Below, piece by piece: positions 1 through 9,135 of a DNA stretch of 64,000 nt. The DNA comes from Streptomyces sp. NBC_01217 (GTDB lineage: Bacteria > Actinomycetota > Actinomycetes > Streptomycetales > Streptomycetaceae). The notes under the pieces are model-generated. The model was not told where the DNA came from. It did no database searches and saw only the letters and a list, made by a program, of their open reading frames with translations. Position 1 is the first letter of the stretch. Each line of letters begins with the position of its first letter. The stretch lies in contig NZ_CP108538.1 of NCBI RefSeq assembly GCF_035994185.1, positions 8,683,501 to 8,747,500 of the forward strand, given 5' to 3'. Both the position numbers and the translations under genes were made by a program.

Positions 1-1070
1 GAGTTCAGATCATGCTCGTCGGGTGATGCTGCGTAGCCACAGCATCGTGCCGCACAGGTGGAGTCCGGCCAGGTAGCTCTCGGGAGTCTTGTCGTAGCGG
101 GTGGCGATCCCGCGCCAGTTGCGCAGCCGGTTGATGCACCGCTCGACCGTGTTGCGGTCCTTGTACAGCTCGGCGTCGTGACTGACGGGGCGGCCTCCGC
201 GCGAGCCCTTCTTTTTGCGGTTGGCCGTCTGGTCCGCCTTCTCCGGGATCACCGCCCGGATTTGGCGTTTGCGCAGGTAGGCGCGGTTGCGGCGGGAGGA
301 GTACGCCTTGTCGCCGGCGACCGCGTCCGGGCGGGTGCGGGGCCGGCCCCTCCTGCCACGGACCTTGATCTTGTCCACGACCCGCGCGAACTGCGGGCTG
401 TCACCGGCCTGGCCGGGGGTGAGGACGAACGACAGTGGACGGCAGCGCCGTTCGGCTGACAAGTGCACCTTGCTGGTCAGCCCGCCCCGGGAACGACCGA
501 GCTCAGCAGCCTTCAAACGGGCCCGGCGGCGTCGCCGCAACCGCTGCCGCTCGGCTCGTTCCGGGTCCCCGTCCTGATCGTATTGCGGCTCCCGTCCCTT
601 CTTCCCGCCCCCTTTTCGGACTCTGCGGCCTCCACCAGCGCTTCCAACTGCTCTTCGTCCAGAACCATCCCGGCGGCGTGGTGGTGAGCGCGGGAGGTAG
701 CAGAGTCCACGCTGACCAGCGACAGGTCTGCCTCACCGCGTTCTGCGGCATAACCGATGACCGTCTCCATCAGGTGCTGGAAGACGCCCTCGCGCGTCCA
801 GATACGGAAGCGGTCGTAGACGCTCGACCACGGACCGTACTCGGCAGGCACGTCTCGCCAGGGGCTGCCGGTGCGGAACCGCCACATCGTCGCGTTGAAG
901 TGTTTTCGCAGGTCAGGTATGGGTCCGGATACTCCCAGCGGGAGGTGGGGCTCAATCAGGGACCACTGCTCATCGGTCACATCGCCACGTGCCATACCTG
1001 ATGGCCTATCAAGCGCACACGGTTCCGCGCTGCGGATTGCCCGAACCGTGATCTGAACTCCGTACAGGAC
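1..1070 (-). mobile_element. IS5-family insertion sequence, copy 1 (left end cut by window edge)
   Basis: This is the same element as the one at 39248-40327, in the opposite orientation. Comparison shows that about 10 bp of the terminal repeat lie beyond the left edge of the window. The visible end repeats are GAGTTCAGATCA at base 1 and its complement ending in CGTACAGGAC at 1070. The other copy is 1080 bp long and flanked by CTAG; here the right flank is CTAA, which fits a YTAR-type target of the IS427 group of IS5. I noticed two base differences between the copies: one near the transposase end (Ser instead of Gly before ITRRA) and one in the leader. The element is therefore a very recent duplicate. 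Confidence 0.9.
10..995 (-). CDS. IS5-family transposase, two overlapping frames joined by a probable -1 frameshift (copy 1)
   Basis: DDE transposase that moves the element above. The first frame (995 down to 513, 160 codons) carries the N-terminal helix region and a first catalytic Asp in SVDSATSRAHH. The second frame (540 down to 10, 176 codons) carries VAGDKAYSS and the C-terminal Glu region with NTVERCINRLRNWR. Reading the second frame upstream of its nominal TTG start gives sensible protein (KKGREPQYDQDG...). This suggests a single product of about 328 residues made by slipping back one base at A AAG GGG (609-615 on this strand). This two-frame layout is common in IS5/IS427 elements. The protein is nearly identical to that of the copy at 39323-40308. 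Confidence 0.88.
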
Positions 1071-1420
1071 CTAAGTGAGGGAAGGGTCATTCGGAGCGTG
1101 CCCGGCCTTGCGGCGAGCTGCGAGGTAGGCGCTCCAGTCCGGTGCGGCCCGGCGGTGCCACTGTTCGGCGGTGACCACGTGCATGCCGGTAAGCGAGGCG
1201 AGGACTGCTGCGGGCAGGTCCTGCGCGAGGTTCATCAGCGCGGTGGTGCGTCCGGCATTCACGCGGATTCCGGCTTGGTTGAGGCTTCGCATGATGGAGG
1301 CGGGGGCACTGTGCTGACCCGGCTGCTGCCCCGGGAAGAGCCAACGAGGTGCCTCGGCATTGCTGCGGATCGCATGGGGAGGTCGCCGAGCTTCCAGGTG
1401 CTTGACGGGTGACAGCCGTA
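1071..1420 (-). pseudogene. C-terminal remnant of an actinobacterial integrase/recombinase-like protein
   Basis: The minus-strand frame contains RWLFPGQQPGQHSAP, then AGRTTALMNLAQDLPAAV and APDWSAYLAARR. This string resembles the C-terminal end of a family of Streptomyces site-specific recombinase-like proteins, recognised from memory. Only about 110 residues remain. The stop codon TAG (1073-1071) lies on the target site of the adjacent IS, and the frame further upstream (above about 1450) no longer looks like coding sequence. I read it as a truncated mobile-element gene. The family assignment is moderate; the truncation is clear from the missing N-terminal part. Confidence 0.5.
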
Positions 1421-1773
1421 GTCGCGCTGCTTTCCACAGGTCGCGGGGGTGCCACCGGGCCCGTAGACAGAGAAAGTGCAGCCCGCGGTCCGTGACAGGA
1501 CGACCTGGGCTGTTGCCCCTCACACTGGAGCCCGCGCCACCCCAGAGGGTGCGGGCCCCGGCGACAGCCGACGGTGGTGCCGAGCCCCGAAGCCCACCCC
1601 CTTCTCTGGCTGACAGGTGTTGCGCCCTCCGGTGGAGCCGATGCCGGCCCGGCAGCGGCCCGGTCGTGACGCTGTTTGCCGGCAGTGGCGTCCTCGGCAT
1701 CACGACCGCGAGCGCCTCTCCCGCAACGCCTGGTGCGTCGCGTCAACCACCCGGATGCGGTACGAAGTCCGGT

Positions 1774-2370
1774 GTGAACGAAAAGACTCAGCCCGCGACC
1801 GTTCGCGTGTTCATCGCCCTCGCCCCGCCCGACCACGCGAAAGAAGAACTGGCGCGGGAGCTGCGCCCCGCCTACGACACACACCCTCACATGCGGTGGA
1901 ACCGCATCGAGGACTGGCACATCACCCTGGCGTTCCTCGGGGAACTACCGGCCGAGACAGTTCTGCTCCTGCGCCCGTCCCTCGCCGGCCTCGCAGCGGA
2001 CCACCGACCATTCCGCCTGGCATTGCGCGGCAGCGGAGACTTCGACGACCGGGTGGTGTGGAGCGGAATCGACGGAGACCTCGATGAGCTGCACATGCTT
2101 GCCGCCGATGTGCGTACCGCGGTCAAGAGCTGCGGTGTCGCCTTGGAGGATCGGCCTCTGCGCCCACATCTGACGTTGGCCCGTGCCCGCCGAGGAGATC
2201 GATCCTCGGCAGGAGAAATAGCCGAAGGGCTCGCCGGGTTCACCGGTCGCCGATGGTCTGCCGAACGTCTGCACCTGGTCGGCAGCAACGTCGGCCGTGG
2301 CCGTGGACCGGTCCACTACCGCGACATCGAGGCGTGGGCCCTCGGCAACGGAAACTGCACTGGATCTTGA
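1774..2370 (+). CDS. thpR: RNA 2',3'-cyclic phosphodiesterase (2H phosphoesterase family)
   Basis: Cytoplasmic 2H phosphoesterase of the LigT/ThpR type, known for opening 2',3'-cyclic phosphates on RNA ends. The protein is about 198 residues, the usual family size. Both catalytic HxTx motifs are present: HITLAFLG around residue 49 and HLTLARAR around residue 135. The N-terminal RVFIALAPP strand is also typical. The chosen start is GTG at 1774, because it gives a standard N-terminus; no strong ribosome binding site is visible, and the open frame runs further upstream without family features. Neighbours are an integrase remnant and a small membrane protein, so there is no obvious operon partner. 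Confidence 0.85.
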   Translation: MNEKTQPATVRVFIALAPPDHAKEELARELRPAYDTHPHMRWNRIEDWHITLAFLGELPAETVLLLRPSLAGLAADHRPFRLALRGSGDFDDRVVWSGIDGDLDELHMLAADVRTAVKSCGVALEDRPLRPHLTLARARRGDRSSAGEIAEGLAGFTGRRWSAERLHLVGSNVGRGRGPVHYRDIEAWALGNGNCTGS

Positions 2371-2878
2371 GCGAACCAACCAGGGCCGGCCGACAGGCAT
2401 TACTCGACCTGGCGGGCGATGAAATGGTCGGGTGCGGCACGTCGTACTTGCCGGCCGGCCCGATCAAGAATGGCCGCCTCTCCGGCACTCTGCCGTCGTC
2501 GAGCTTCTCGTCCTACCGCGCCGGACGCACGGCTACCAGCAGATCGCCTTACGGTTGACGGGGCACGCCCGCGCCGTGGCCCCGAAGGCACCGTGAGCTG
2601 CGCTCAGGACCGCGCCCGGGTAGTGAGGGACCTGTGCGCCCGGCTGGGACCGGCTCGTCGAAGCCCCCGGCCGCCCACTGAGGGCTGGGCAAGCCTCAGC
2701 AGAGACGGCTGTACCGAGGGGAGGCTGAACCATTGGCTGACGATTGCTTTCAGCGGGGGACCGGAGGTGTGAACCCTCCGAATCGACGACCGTCCGTTTG
2801 TCCAGGTCAGTCCCTGTGGGCAAGCCGCTTCCGGTTCAGAAGGTTGGTACTCTCCGCATCTACGGCGAGGCGGGGGAG
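2371..2878. other. About 500 bp without a recognisable gene
   Basis: Several short open frames exist on both strands, but none has a recognisable domain, a good ribosome binding site and coding-like composition together. I see no hairpin terminator or repeat that stands out. Confidence 0.5.
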
Positions 2879-3271
2879 ATGATCGTGGGAGCAGAGCCGT
2901 CGAGTCCTCCGAGCCACTGGTTCAGAGGAGCCGGCTTTGGTGTCTTCTTCGGTGGGCTGACCGCGGTGGTGTCCATTGCTGCGATCGGGAGGGCATGGGC
3001 TGCTTGTGGCATCGGCAGCAGCGCAGCAGCCAACAGCATGACTTTGCTGTTTCTTGCGCCTCTCATATGGATCGCCGCTGCGGTTCCGTGGGTGATCCTG
3101 CACAGCACCCTCGGAAGACGTCATCGCAGGACAGCCCTGACTGCAGGGCTCATCTTCACCCTGTGGTTCACCTGGTTCCTTGTCACATGGCTCGGCATGC
3201 CGGACACCTACCCCGCCCCGTTGTGCCTGGGCAACGTCCCGCCCTGGTGGCCGAGCTTCATCCCGGCATGA
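2879..3271 (+). CDS. Small membrane protein of unknown function
   Basis: About 130 residues. I do not recognise the family. Three hydrophobic stretches are visible: GVFFGGLTAVVSIAAIG, then MTLLFLAPLIWIAAAVPWVI, then ALTAGLIFTLWFTWFLVTWL. They are separated by a basic loop (STLGRRHRRT), so this is probably a three-helix inner-membrane protein. The ATG at 2879 follows the purine-rich GAGGCGGGGGAG closely; the frame is open upstream to 2744, so a longer N-terminus cannot be excluded. It stands alone between thpR and the rifampin resistance locus. Confidence 0.6.
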   Translation: MIVGAEPSSPPSHWFRGAGFGVFFGGLTAVVSIAAIGRAWAACGIGSSAAANSMTLLFLAPLIWIAAAVPWVILHSTLGRRHRRTALTAGLIFTLWFTWFLVTWLGMPDTYPAPLCLGNVPPWWPSFIPA

Positions 3272-3522
3272 CCCCGGCGGGACCTGTGAACGACCTTGGC
3301 ACCGACAGCGGCAACCTACTCAACAGCGCCCCCGACCAGCCGCTGCACGCCAGCAAGGTCGTCGGCTGCATCCGTAGGCCGGTGGGACATCCGTCCGGGC
3401 CGACGCCACGTACGTACGCGAAGCGCCATCGCTTCGCGAGAGGCTCGTCAGTTCCAGCGGACGTCTAAAGGAAAGGGCAGGGAGATCTCTCTCCCTGCCA
3501 CTACCAAGCTATAGCGCACCGG

Positions 3523-3541
3523 GGGGCTTGCGGCAAGGCCC
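3523..3541 (+). promoter_or_regulatory. Rifamycin-associated element (RAE)
   Basis: The sequence GGGGCTTGCGGCAAGGCCC matches the 19-bp imperfect palindrome described upstream of rifamycin-inactivating genes in actinobacteria (the RAE, as I recall it from the work on rifampin phosphotransferases). It is embedded in a longer CCGG...CCGG palindrome at 3519-3544. It lies about 270 bp upstream of the rph start, on the correct side. This supports rifamycin-inducible expression of the next gene. Confidence 0.85.
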
Positions 3542-3810
3542 CGGTAGTGGCGCAGAATCGTCGGCCGAGGCCACAACCTGCGGAAATGAGGGTACGACGT
3601 GCGTGTGTTGTTGTCGGCGTATGGGAGACGCAGTCACGTCGAACCAGTGGTGGGACCGGCAGTGCGGGGGTGCGCGCTGCCCGACTCGTCAGTGGGAAGG
3701 CGACCAGGGATGAGGACGTGCCCGACGGGAGGCTCGACTGAGCTGGAGGCGTCGGTGATTCGGTCGGCCACTGCGGTGCGAGAGAGTTCGGCTGCCTCGG
3801 AGGTATCGCA

Positions 3811-6408
3811 ATGATCGAGCGATACGTGTTGGATCTTCGAGAGGTCGACGAGACGCAGGTCGCGGTCGTGGGCGGCAAGGGCGCGCACCTGGGCGGGCTG
3901 TCGCGGATCGAAGGCATCCGCGTGCCGGGTGGCTTCTGCGTGACGACTGACGCCTTTCGGCGGATCATGGCGGAGGCGCCGTCGATCGTCGATCGGCTCG
4001 ATCAGTTGTCGCGCTTGAACCCGGACGACCGGGAGGCGATCGGCACGCTCAGCGCGCAGATTCGCCTGACCATCGAAGGGATTTCCATCCCGGGCGATGT
4101 CACGGCGGCCATCACCCGCTCGCTTGCCCAGACCGGCGAGCGAGCCGCCTACGCCGTCCGTTCCAGCGCGACGGCAGAGGACCTGCCGACGGCCTCCTTC
4201 GCCGGCCAGCAGGACACGTACCTGAACGTCGTGGGGCCGGAGGCGATCCTTCAGCACGTCAGCCGGTGCTGGGCCTCGCTGTTCACCGAGCGGGCCGTGG
4301 CCTACCGCCAGCGGAACGGCATCGATCACCGTACGGTCCACATGGCCGTGGTCGTGCAGCAGATGGTCTTCCCGCATGCGGCAGGCATCCTGTTCACGGC
4401 CGACCCCGTCACGGGCAACCGGAAAGTCGCCACAGTGGACGCCGGTTTCGGCCTCGGCGAGGCTCTGGTCTCCGGCCTGGTGAACCCGGACGTCTTCAAG
4501 GTGCGACACGGTGAAGTCGTCGCCAAGGCGATCGCCGCCAAACAGCGTGCCGTTCAGGCACTGCCGGCCGGCGGTACGCAGGAAGTTGCCATCGACTCGC
4601 AGCGGCAGGAGCAGCCGGCGCTGACGGATGCGCAGGTCGTGCGGCTCGTGCAGCTCGGGCGGCGGATCGAAGCGCACTTCGGCCGCCCGCAGGACATCGA
4701 ATGGTGCCTGGTCGATGATGGCTTCCAGGTCGTTCAGAGCCGGCCGATCACGACGCTGTTCCCCATCCCCGAGACCGGCGACCAGGAGAATCACGTCTAC
4801 GTCTCCGTCGGTCATGGGCAGATGATGACCGACCCCATGAAGCCCCTGGGGCTCTCCATGTGGCAGCTGACAGCCATGGTGCCGATGCACGAGGCCGGCG
4901 GGAGGCTGTTCGTCGACGTCACCCGGCGCCTGGCCTCGCCCGCGAGCCGCGCCGGCCTCCTGGACGTCCTGGGGAGAGGCGATCCGCTGATCAGGGACGC
5001 GCTGGAGACCGTCCTCGGCCGCGACGATTTCGTCCCGTCGCTTCCGGACGCGGGTCCCGGCGGGCCGCCGGCCGGCGGTGCGTCCGCCCCGGTCGAGACC
5101 GATCCGGCCATCGTCACCGAGTTGATCGAGCGCAGCCAGGCATCCATTGCCACCCTGGAGCGCGACATCCGGACGAGGACCGGACCGGCGCTGTTCGACT
5201 TCCTGCTGGAGGCCTTCGAGGAGCACAAGCGAGTCCTCGGTGATCCGCTGAACCTTCAGGCAATCATGGCGGGGATGGAGGCCACGTGGTGGCTCAACGA
5301 CAAGCTGCAGGAGTGGCTGGGCGAGAAGAACGCGGCTGACACGCTCACGCTGTCCGCCCCCGACAACATCACGTCGGAGATGGGACTGGCGCTGCTCGAC
5401 GTCGCGGACGTGATCCGCCCGCATCCGGAGGTGGTGGCGTTCCTGCGGGGCGTCGAAGACGAGGGCTTCCTGGACGAGCTGGCGAAGCTCGCGGGCGGGA
5501 CCGAAGCGCGCGACGCCATCGAGGCGTACCTCGACCGGTACGGCATGCGCTGCGTCGGCGAGATCGACATCACGAGGCCACGTTGGCGCGAGCGCCCCTC
5601 CACGCTCGTGCCCGTGATCCTCGACAACGTCAGGATCTTCGAGCCGGGCGCCGCCGAACGGCGCTTCGAGCAAGGGTGGCAGAAGGCGCAGCAGAAGGAA
5701 CAGGACGTGCTGTCATGCTTGCGGGCCCTGCCGGACGGGGACCGGAAAGCCGACGAGGCCAAGCGGATGATCGGCCAGGTCAGAGCTTTCATCGGGTACC
5801 GGGAGTACCCGAAGTACGGCATCGTCAGCCGCTCCTTCGTCTACAAGCAGGCCCTGCTGGAGGAGGCCGAGCGCCTCGTGCAGGCAGGCGTGCTTCCTGA
5901 GAGGGAGGACATCTTCTACCTCACGTTCCAGGAACTCCATGACGTCGTGCGCTCGAACCAGGTGAATGACCAGCTCATCCAGCAGCGCAAGGACGCGTTC
6001 CGGTCGTACCACGCGCTCATTCCGCCCCGGGTGCTCACATCGGATGGTGAGGCCGTCACCGGGGCGTACCGGCGCGACGACGTGCCGGCCGGTGCCCTGA
6101 TCGGCCTACCGGTTTCCGCCGGGACCATCGAGGGAAGGGCCCGCGTCATCCTTGACATGGCGGAGGCCGATCTCGAAGCGGGCGACATCCTGGTCACGAC
6201 CTTCACGGACCCCAGCTGGTCGCCGCTGTTCGTCGGAATCGCGGGCCTGGTGACGGAGGTTGGCGGTCTGATGACCCATGGCGCAGTGATCGCCCGGGAG
6301 TACGGCTTGCCGGCCGTCGTGGGCGTGGAGCAGGCCACCCGGCTGATCCGGGACGGGGAGCGGATCCGCGTGCACGGAACCGAAGGGTACGTCGAGATCC
6401 TGCCGTGA
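3811..6408 (+). CDS. rph: Rifampin phosphotransferase (rifamycin resistance)
   Basis: Dikinase-like enzyme that inactivates rifamycins: ATP phosphorylates a swivelling His domain, which passes phosphate to the ansa-bridge hydroxyl and releases AMP and Pi. The 865-residue length matches the family. An N-terminal PEP/pyruvate-binding type ATP domain (about 1-320) carries GGKGAHLGGL, VRSSATAEDLPTASFAGQ and DPVTGNRK. A central rifampin-binding region follows (about 330-750). The C-terminal His domain carries GGLMTHGAVIAREYGLP, with the phospho-acceptor His at about residue 823. The start is ATG at 3811, after CGGAGGTATCGCA. The RAE at 3523 supports induction by rifamycins. It looks intact and monocistronic. 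Confidence 0.96.
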   Translation: MIERYVLDLREVDETQVAVVGGKGAHLGGLSRIEGIRVPGGFCVTTDAFRRIMAEAPSIVDRLDQLSRLNPDDREAIGTLSAQIRLTIEGISIPGDVTAAITRSLAQTGERAAYAVRSSATAEDLPTASFAGQQDTYLNVVGPEAILQHVSRCWASLFTERAVAYRQRNGIDHRTVHMAVVVQQMVFPHAAGILFTADPVTGNRKVATVDAGFGLGEALVSGLVNPDVFKVRHGEVVAKAIAAKQRAVQALPAGGTQEVAIDSQRQEQPALTDAQVVRLVQLGRRIEAHFGRPQDIEWCLVDDGFQVVQSRPITTLFPIPETGDQENHVYVSVGHGQMMTDPMKPLGLSMWQLTAMVPMHEAGGRLFVDVTRRLASPASRAGLLDVLGRGDPLIRDALETVLGRDDFVPSLPDAGPGGPPAGGASAPVETDPAIVTELIERSQASIATLERDIRTRTGPALFDFLLEAFEEHKRVLGDPLNLQAIMAGMEATWWLNDKLQEWLGEKNAADTLTLSAPDNITSEMGLALLDVADVIRPHPEVVAFLRGVEDEGFLDELAKLAGGTEARDAIEAYLDRYGMRCVGEIDITRPRWRERPSTLVPVILDNVRIFEPGAAERRFEQGWQKAQQKEQDVLSCLRALPDGDRKADEAKRMIGQVRAFIGYREYPKYGIVSRSFVYKQALLEEAERLVQAGVLPEREDIFYLTFQELHDVVRSNQVNDQLIQQRKDAFRSYHALIPPRVLTSDGEAVTGAYRRDDVPAGALIGLPVSAGTIEGRARVILDMAEADLEAGDILVTTFTDPSWSPLFVGIAGLVTEVGGLMTHGAVIAREYGLPAVVGVEQATRLIRDGERIRVHGTEGYVEILP

Positions 6409-6816
6409 CCGACCACGCCGAGAAGCCCCAACCGTAGCTTCCGACTGAACAACGCCGAGCAGTTGGTGACCGCCCCACGACCACCGCCCGCAACGCGGAC
6501 ACACGGACGCGACCCGTAGCTGTTCTTCACCTGGGAGGTGCCTCTTCCGCTGCCACGTACAGGACCCTGAGCACGTCCTGGCCGGCACGCCGTACGCCTG
6601 CGAGGCGGGCATGTTGTCCGCCGTCTTGCCAGGCCCGAGCAGCACCGGCACGACCAGGCCGGCCATCTTCCCCTGGCCCGGCTGCATCTGCGGTTCCGGG
6701 CGTCGACGCCCTCGTTCTGGCCGGTCCTGAAGACGACGCTCCAACCGGGCGAACATTGCCGGTCACGGCGTTGGCAGGGCCGTGCGGGAAAGGCGGAGCA
6801 CGGGCGGACCCCGAGG
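6409..6816. other. About 400 bp without a clear gene
   Basis: The stretch between rph and the GntR regulator gene holds only short frames with no family I can name. A minus-strand stretch around 6530-6760 (with AYGVPA and similar strings) hints at a decayed transposase, but the similarity is too weak to call. Confidence 0.4.
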
Positions 6817-7542
6817 TCATGCGCCCGCCTGAGGGCTCGTCGGAGGTTCGGGGTCCGGGTCCGGTGCCCGCGGCAGGAAGGCGTGCAACCACCTCTCCGT
6901 ATGCGCCACATGCGCGGAGGCCGCGGCGGCCGCCGCCACCGGGTCCCTGTTCGCGATCGCCGTCGCGATCGCCCGGTGGTCTTCGTCGCTGGAGCGCTTG
7001 ATGCTGGGGCCCTCGGGCAGGGTGAAGACCTGGTACGCGCGGGAGCGGGCGCGGAAGACTCCCAGGAGGGACTTGAGGGTCGGGTTGCCGCCGACGCGGG
7101 CGATCTCCGCGTGGAAGTCCTGGTCGAGCGCCGAGACCCGGTCCGGGTCTTCGGTGGCCTCCATCGCCTCCATGTACGCGAAGATCGCGCTCTGCGACTC
7201 GGGCGTGATCCGCGCCGCCGCCTGCGCCGCCGCGTGCGACTCCAGGACGCGACGTATCTCGTACATCTCCAGGAGCCCGGTCAGCGGCAACAGGTCGACG
7301 GTGAGCGAGAGGCTGCCGACGATGTCCTCGGGCCGGAGCTGTGAGACGTACGTACCGGAGCCATGGCGCGGTTCGATCACGCCGAGCGCCGCGAGCATAC
7401 GGACCCCCTCGCGCAACGAGCCGCGCGAGACGCCGAGTTCCTCGCAGAGGTCGCTCTCGGGCGGGATGCGCTGTCCGGCGACGAGACGCCCGTCGACGAT
7501 CATGCGGCGCAGGCCGTGGAACGCCTGGTCGACTGCGGACAT
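6817..7542 (-). CDS. GntR-family transcriptional regulator (FadR/FCD subfamily)
   Basis: About 241 residues. The N-terminal winged helix (residues about 5-72) shows the GntR pattern IPPESDLCEELGVSRGSLRE followed by GSGTYVSQ. The C-terminal all-helical FCD ligand domain (about 85-225) has LLEMYEIRRVLE, LDQDFHAEIARV and DEDHRAIATAI, which supply the acidic and His residues typical of metal and ligand binding. The start is ATG at 7542 because GGGAGGGGAAG lies just upstream; an ATG five codons earlier lacks such a site. It is divergent from the aminotransferase/ABC transporter operon and probably represses it in response to a small organic acid or amino-acid-like ligand. That role is inferred from position. 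Confidence 0.9.
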   Translation of the reverse strand: MSAVDQAFHGLRRMIVDGRLVAGQRIPPESDLCEELGVSRGSLREGVRMLAALGVIEPRHGSGTYVSQLRPEDIVGSLSLTVDLLPLTGLLEMYEIRRVLESHAAAQAAARITPESQSAIFAYMEAMEATEDPDRVSALDQDFHAEIARVGGNPTLKSLLGVFRARSRAYQVFTLPEGPSIKRSSDEDHRAIATAIANRDPVAAAAAASAHVAHTERWLHAFLPRAPDPDPEPPTSPQAGA

Positions 7543-7555
7543 CGCTTCCCCTCCC

Positions 7556-7744
7556 AAGTCATCGACAGTGGCGGTCCGGTGGAACCGCCCACGGTCAACT
7601 GTGCTGCCGATCCTACAGAATCATTGGATCTCTTTCATGATTCCTCCCCAAGTCATCTGATGACCTTGCAGGTCTCAGGTAACCAATTCGTGAACAACCT
7701 TGTTCTTTGCGCGAGCTCAGTGTCAGGATGCGCCGCAAGTCATC
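7556..7744. promoter_or_regulatory. Divergent promoter region with three AAGTCATC repeats (candidate GntR operators)
   Basis: AAGTCATC occurs at 7556-7563, 7650-7657 and 7737-7744. The middle copy is part of the near-palindrome GTCATCTGATGAC (7652-7664), and the third reads AAGTCATCAGACC. Repeats in the space between a FadR-type regulator and its divergent operon are good operator candidates. No consensus promoter hexamers were assigned. Confidence 0.5.
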
Positions 7745-7815
7745 AGACCTCTTTCTGCAACTGTCCGATGTGTCGACCGTGGCATCAGCCGGGTCGATGA
7801 GGCCAAGGGGAGATC

Positions 7816-9069
7816 TTGAACCACGAGAGCGAGACCTGCGTCACCACTGCGCCCCGCCCCCTGCTGCTGGCCGACGGCCGGCCGGCGATCGAGGCGTGGT
7901 CGCTGCTGGCCGCGCACCAGCACCTCAACCACGGGTCGTTCGGAGCGGTCCCGCTCGTCGCGCAGCGGGAGCAGGGCCGGCTGCGCGAGGAGATGGACCG
8001 CTCGCCCGGCACCTGGTTCCCGGCCCTCCCGGCACGCGTGGCGGCGGCGCGGTCGGAGATCGCCGCGTTCCTTCGGGTCCCTGCCGACGACCTCGCCCTC
8101 GTGCCCAACGCGAGCGGTGGCGCGAGCGTGGTCTACGCGAACGTCCCGGCGAGGCCCGGCGCTGAGATCGTCGTGACCGACCACGGCTACGGCGCGGTGA
8201 CCATGGGCGCCCGCCGCCTCGCACGCCGCTGGGGCGGCAACGTCCGGACCGCGCGGGTCCCGCTCGACGCCGGCGAGGACGAGGCCTACGAGGCCGTGGC
8301 CGCCCAACTCACCGACGCCACCGGGCTGATCGTCCTGGACCACATCACCTCGGCCACCGCCCGCTGGATGCCGGTGGAGCGGATCGGCGCGCTGGCGCGG
8401 GAGCGCGGGATTCCGCTCCTGGTCGACGGCGCGCACGTGCCCGGACTCGCCGAGGACCCGCTCGCGGGCCTGGACTGCGACGCGTGGATCGGCAACCTGC
8501 ACAAGTTCGGCTGCGCGCCTCGCGGTACGTCGGCCCTGGTCGCCCGGGGACCGCTGCGGGACGCGCTCTACCCGCTGATCGACTCCTGGGGCGCCGAGGA
8601 ACCCTTCCCGCACCGCTTCGACACCCAGGGCACCATCGACGCGACGAGCTATCTCGCGGCCCCGGCCGCCCTCGACTTCATCGACGGCGTCTGGGGCTGG
8701 GACACGGCCCGTACGTACATGACGGAACTCGCGGACTACGCGGAACGCCTCATCGGTGACGCCTTCGCCGAGGCCACAGGGGCCGGCGCCGGCGTGGACG
8801 TCGGCATGCCGGTCAACGCGCTGCGTCTCGTACGGCTCCCCGACGGTCTGGGCACGACCCATGCCGCGGCCGACGCGCTGCGCGACCGGGTCGCCGCCGA
8901 ACTGGGCGTCGAGGCCGCGTTCACGAGCTTCGGCGGCGCCGGGTACTTCCGCCTGTCGACGCACGTCTACAACACCGCCGCCGACTTCGAGGACTTCGTC
9001 GAGCGCTGCGTTCCCGTGCTCGTCGACTGGGCCCGCGCCCCGCAGACACATCCCACTGACCCCCACTGA
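7816..9069 (+). CDS. Aminotransferase class V-fold PLP enzyme (isopenicillin-N-epimerase-like)
   Basis: Fold-type I PLP enzyme of the class V group, 417 residues, close in architecture to CefD-like epimerases and cysteine desulfurases. The N-terminal HLNHGSFG motif is diagnostic for the CefD-like branch. VPNASGGASVV, LVDGAHVPG (PLP-ring Asp) and GNLHKFGCAPRGT (Schiff-base Lys) follow in the expected order. The start is TTG at 7816 after AAGGGGAGATC; no better in-frame ATG exists. It is the first gene of an operon with a solute-binding protein and two permeases. A plausible role is breakdown or epimerisation of the imported substrate; the substrate itself cannot be read from sequence. Confidence 0.85.
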   Translation: MNHESETCVTTAPRPLLLADGRPAIEAWSLLAAHQHLNHGSFGAVPLVAQREQGRLREEMDRSPGTWFPALPARVAAARSEIAAFLRVPADDLALVPNASGGASVVYANVPARPGAEIVVTDHGYGAVTMGARRLARRWGGNVRTARVPLDAGEDEAYEAVAAQLTDATGLIVLDHITSATARWMPVERIGALARERGIPLLVDGAHVPGLAEDPLAGLDCDAWIGNLHKFGCAPRGTSALVARGPLRDALYPLIDSWGAEEPFPHRFDTQGTIDATSYLAAPAALDFIDGVWGWDTARTYMTELADYAERLIGDAFAEATGAGAGVDVGMPVNALRLVRLPDGLGTTHAAADALRDRVAAELGVEAAFTSFGGAGYFRLSTHVYNTAADFEDFVERCVPVLVDWARAPQTHPTDPH

Positions 9070-9135
9070 CCCCGCCCCCCGCAGATCCCTGTCCTGCATC
9101 ACCGTCACCGATCCCCTGGAACTGGGAGGACAACA

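Noticed and set aside
3634..5673. A 679-codon frame antisense to rph
   Set aside because: No domain, and it covers the RAE-rph leader and the conserved ATP domain; it is a shadow frame.
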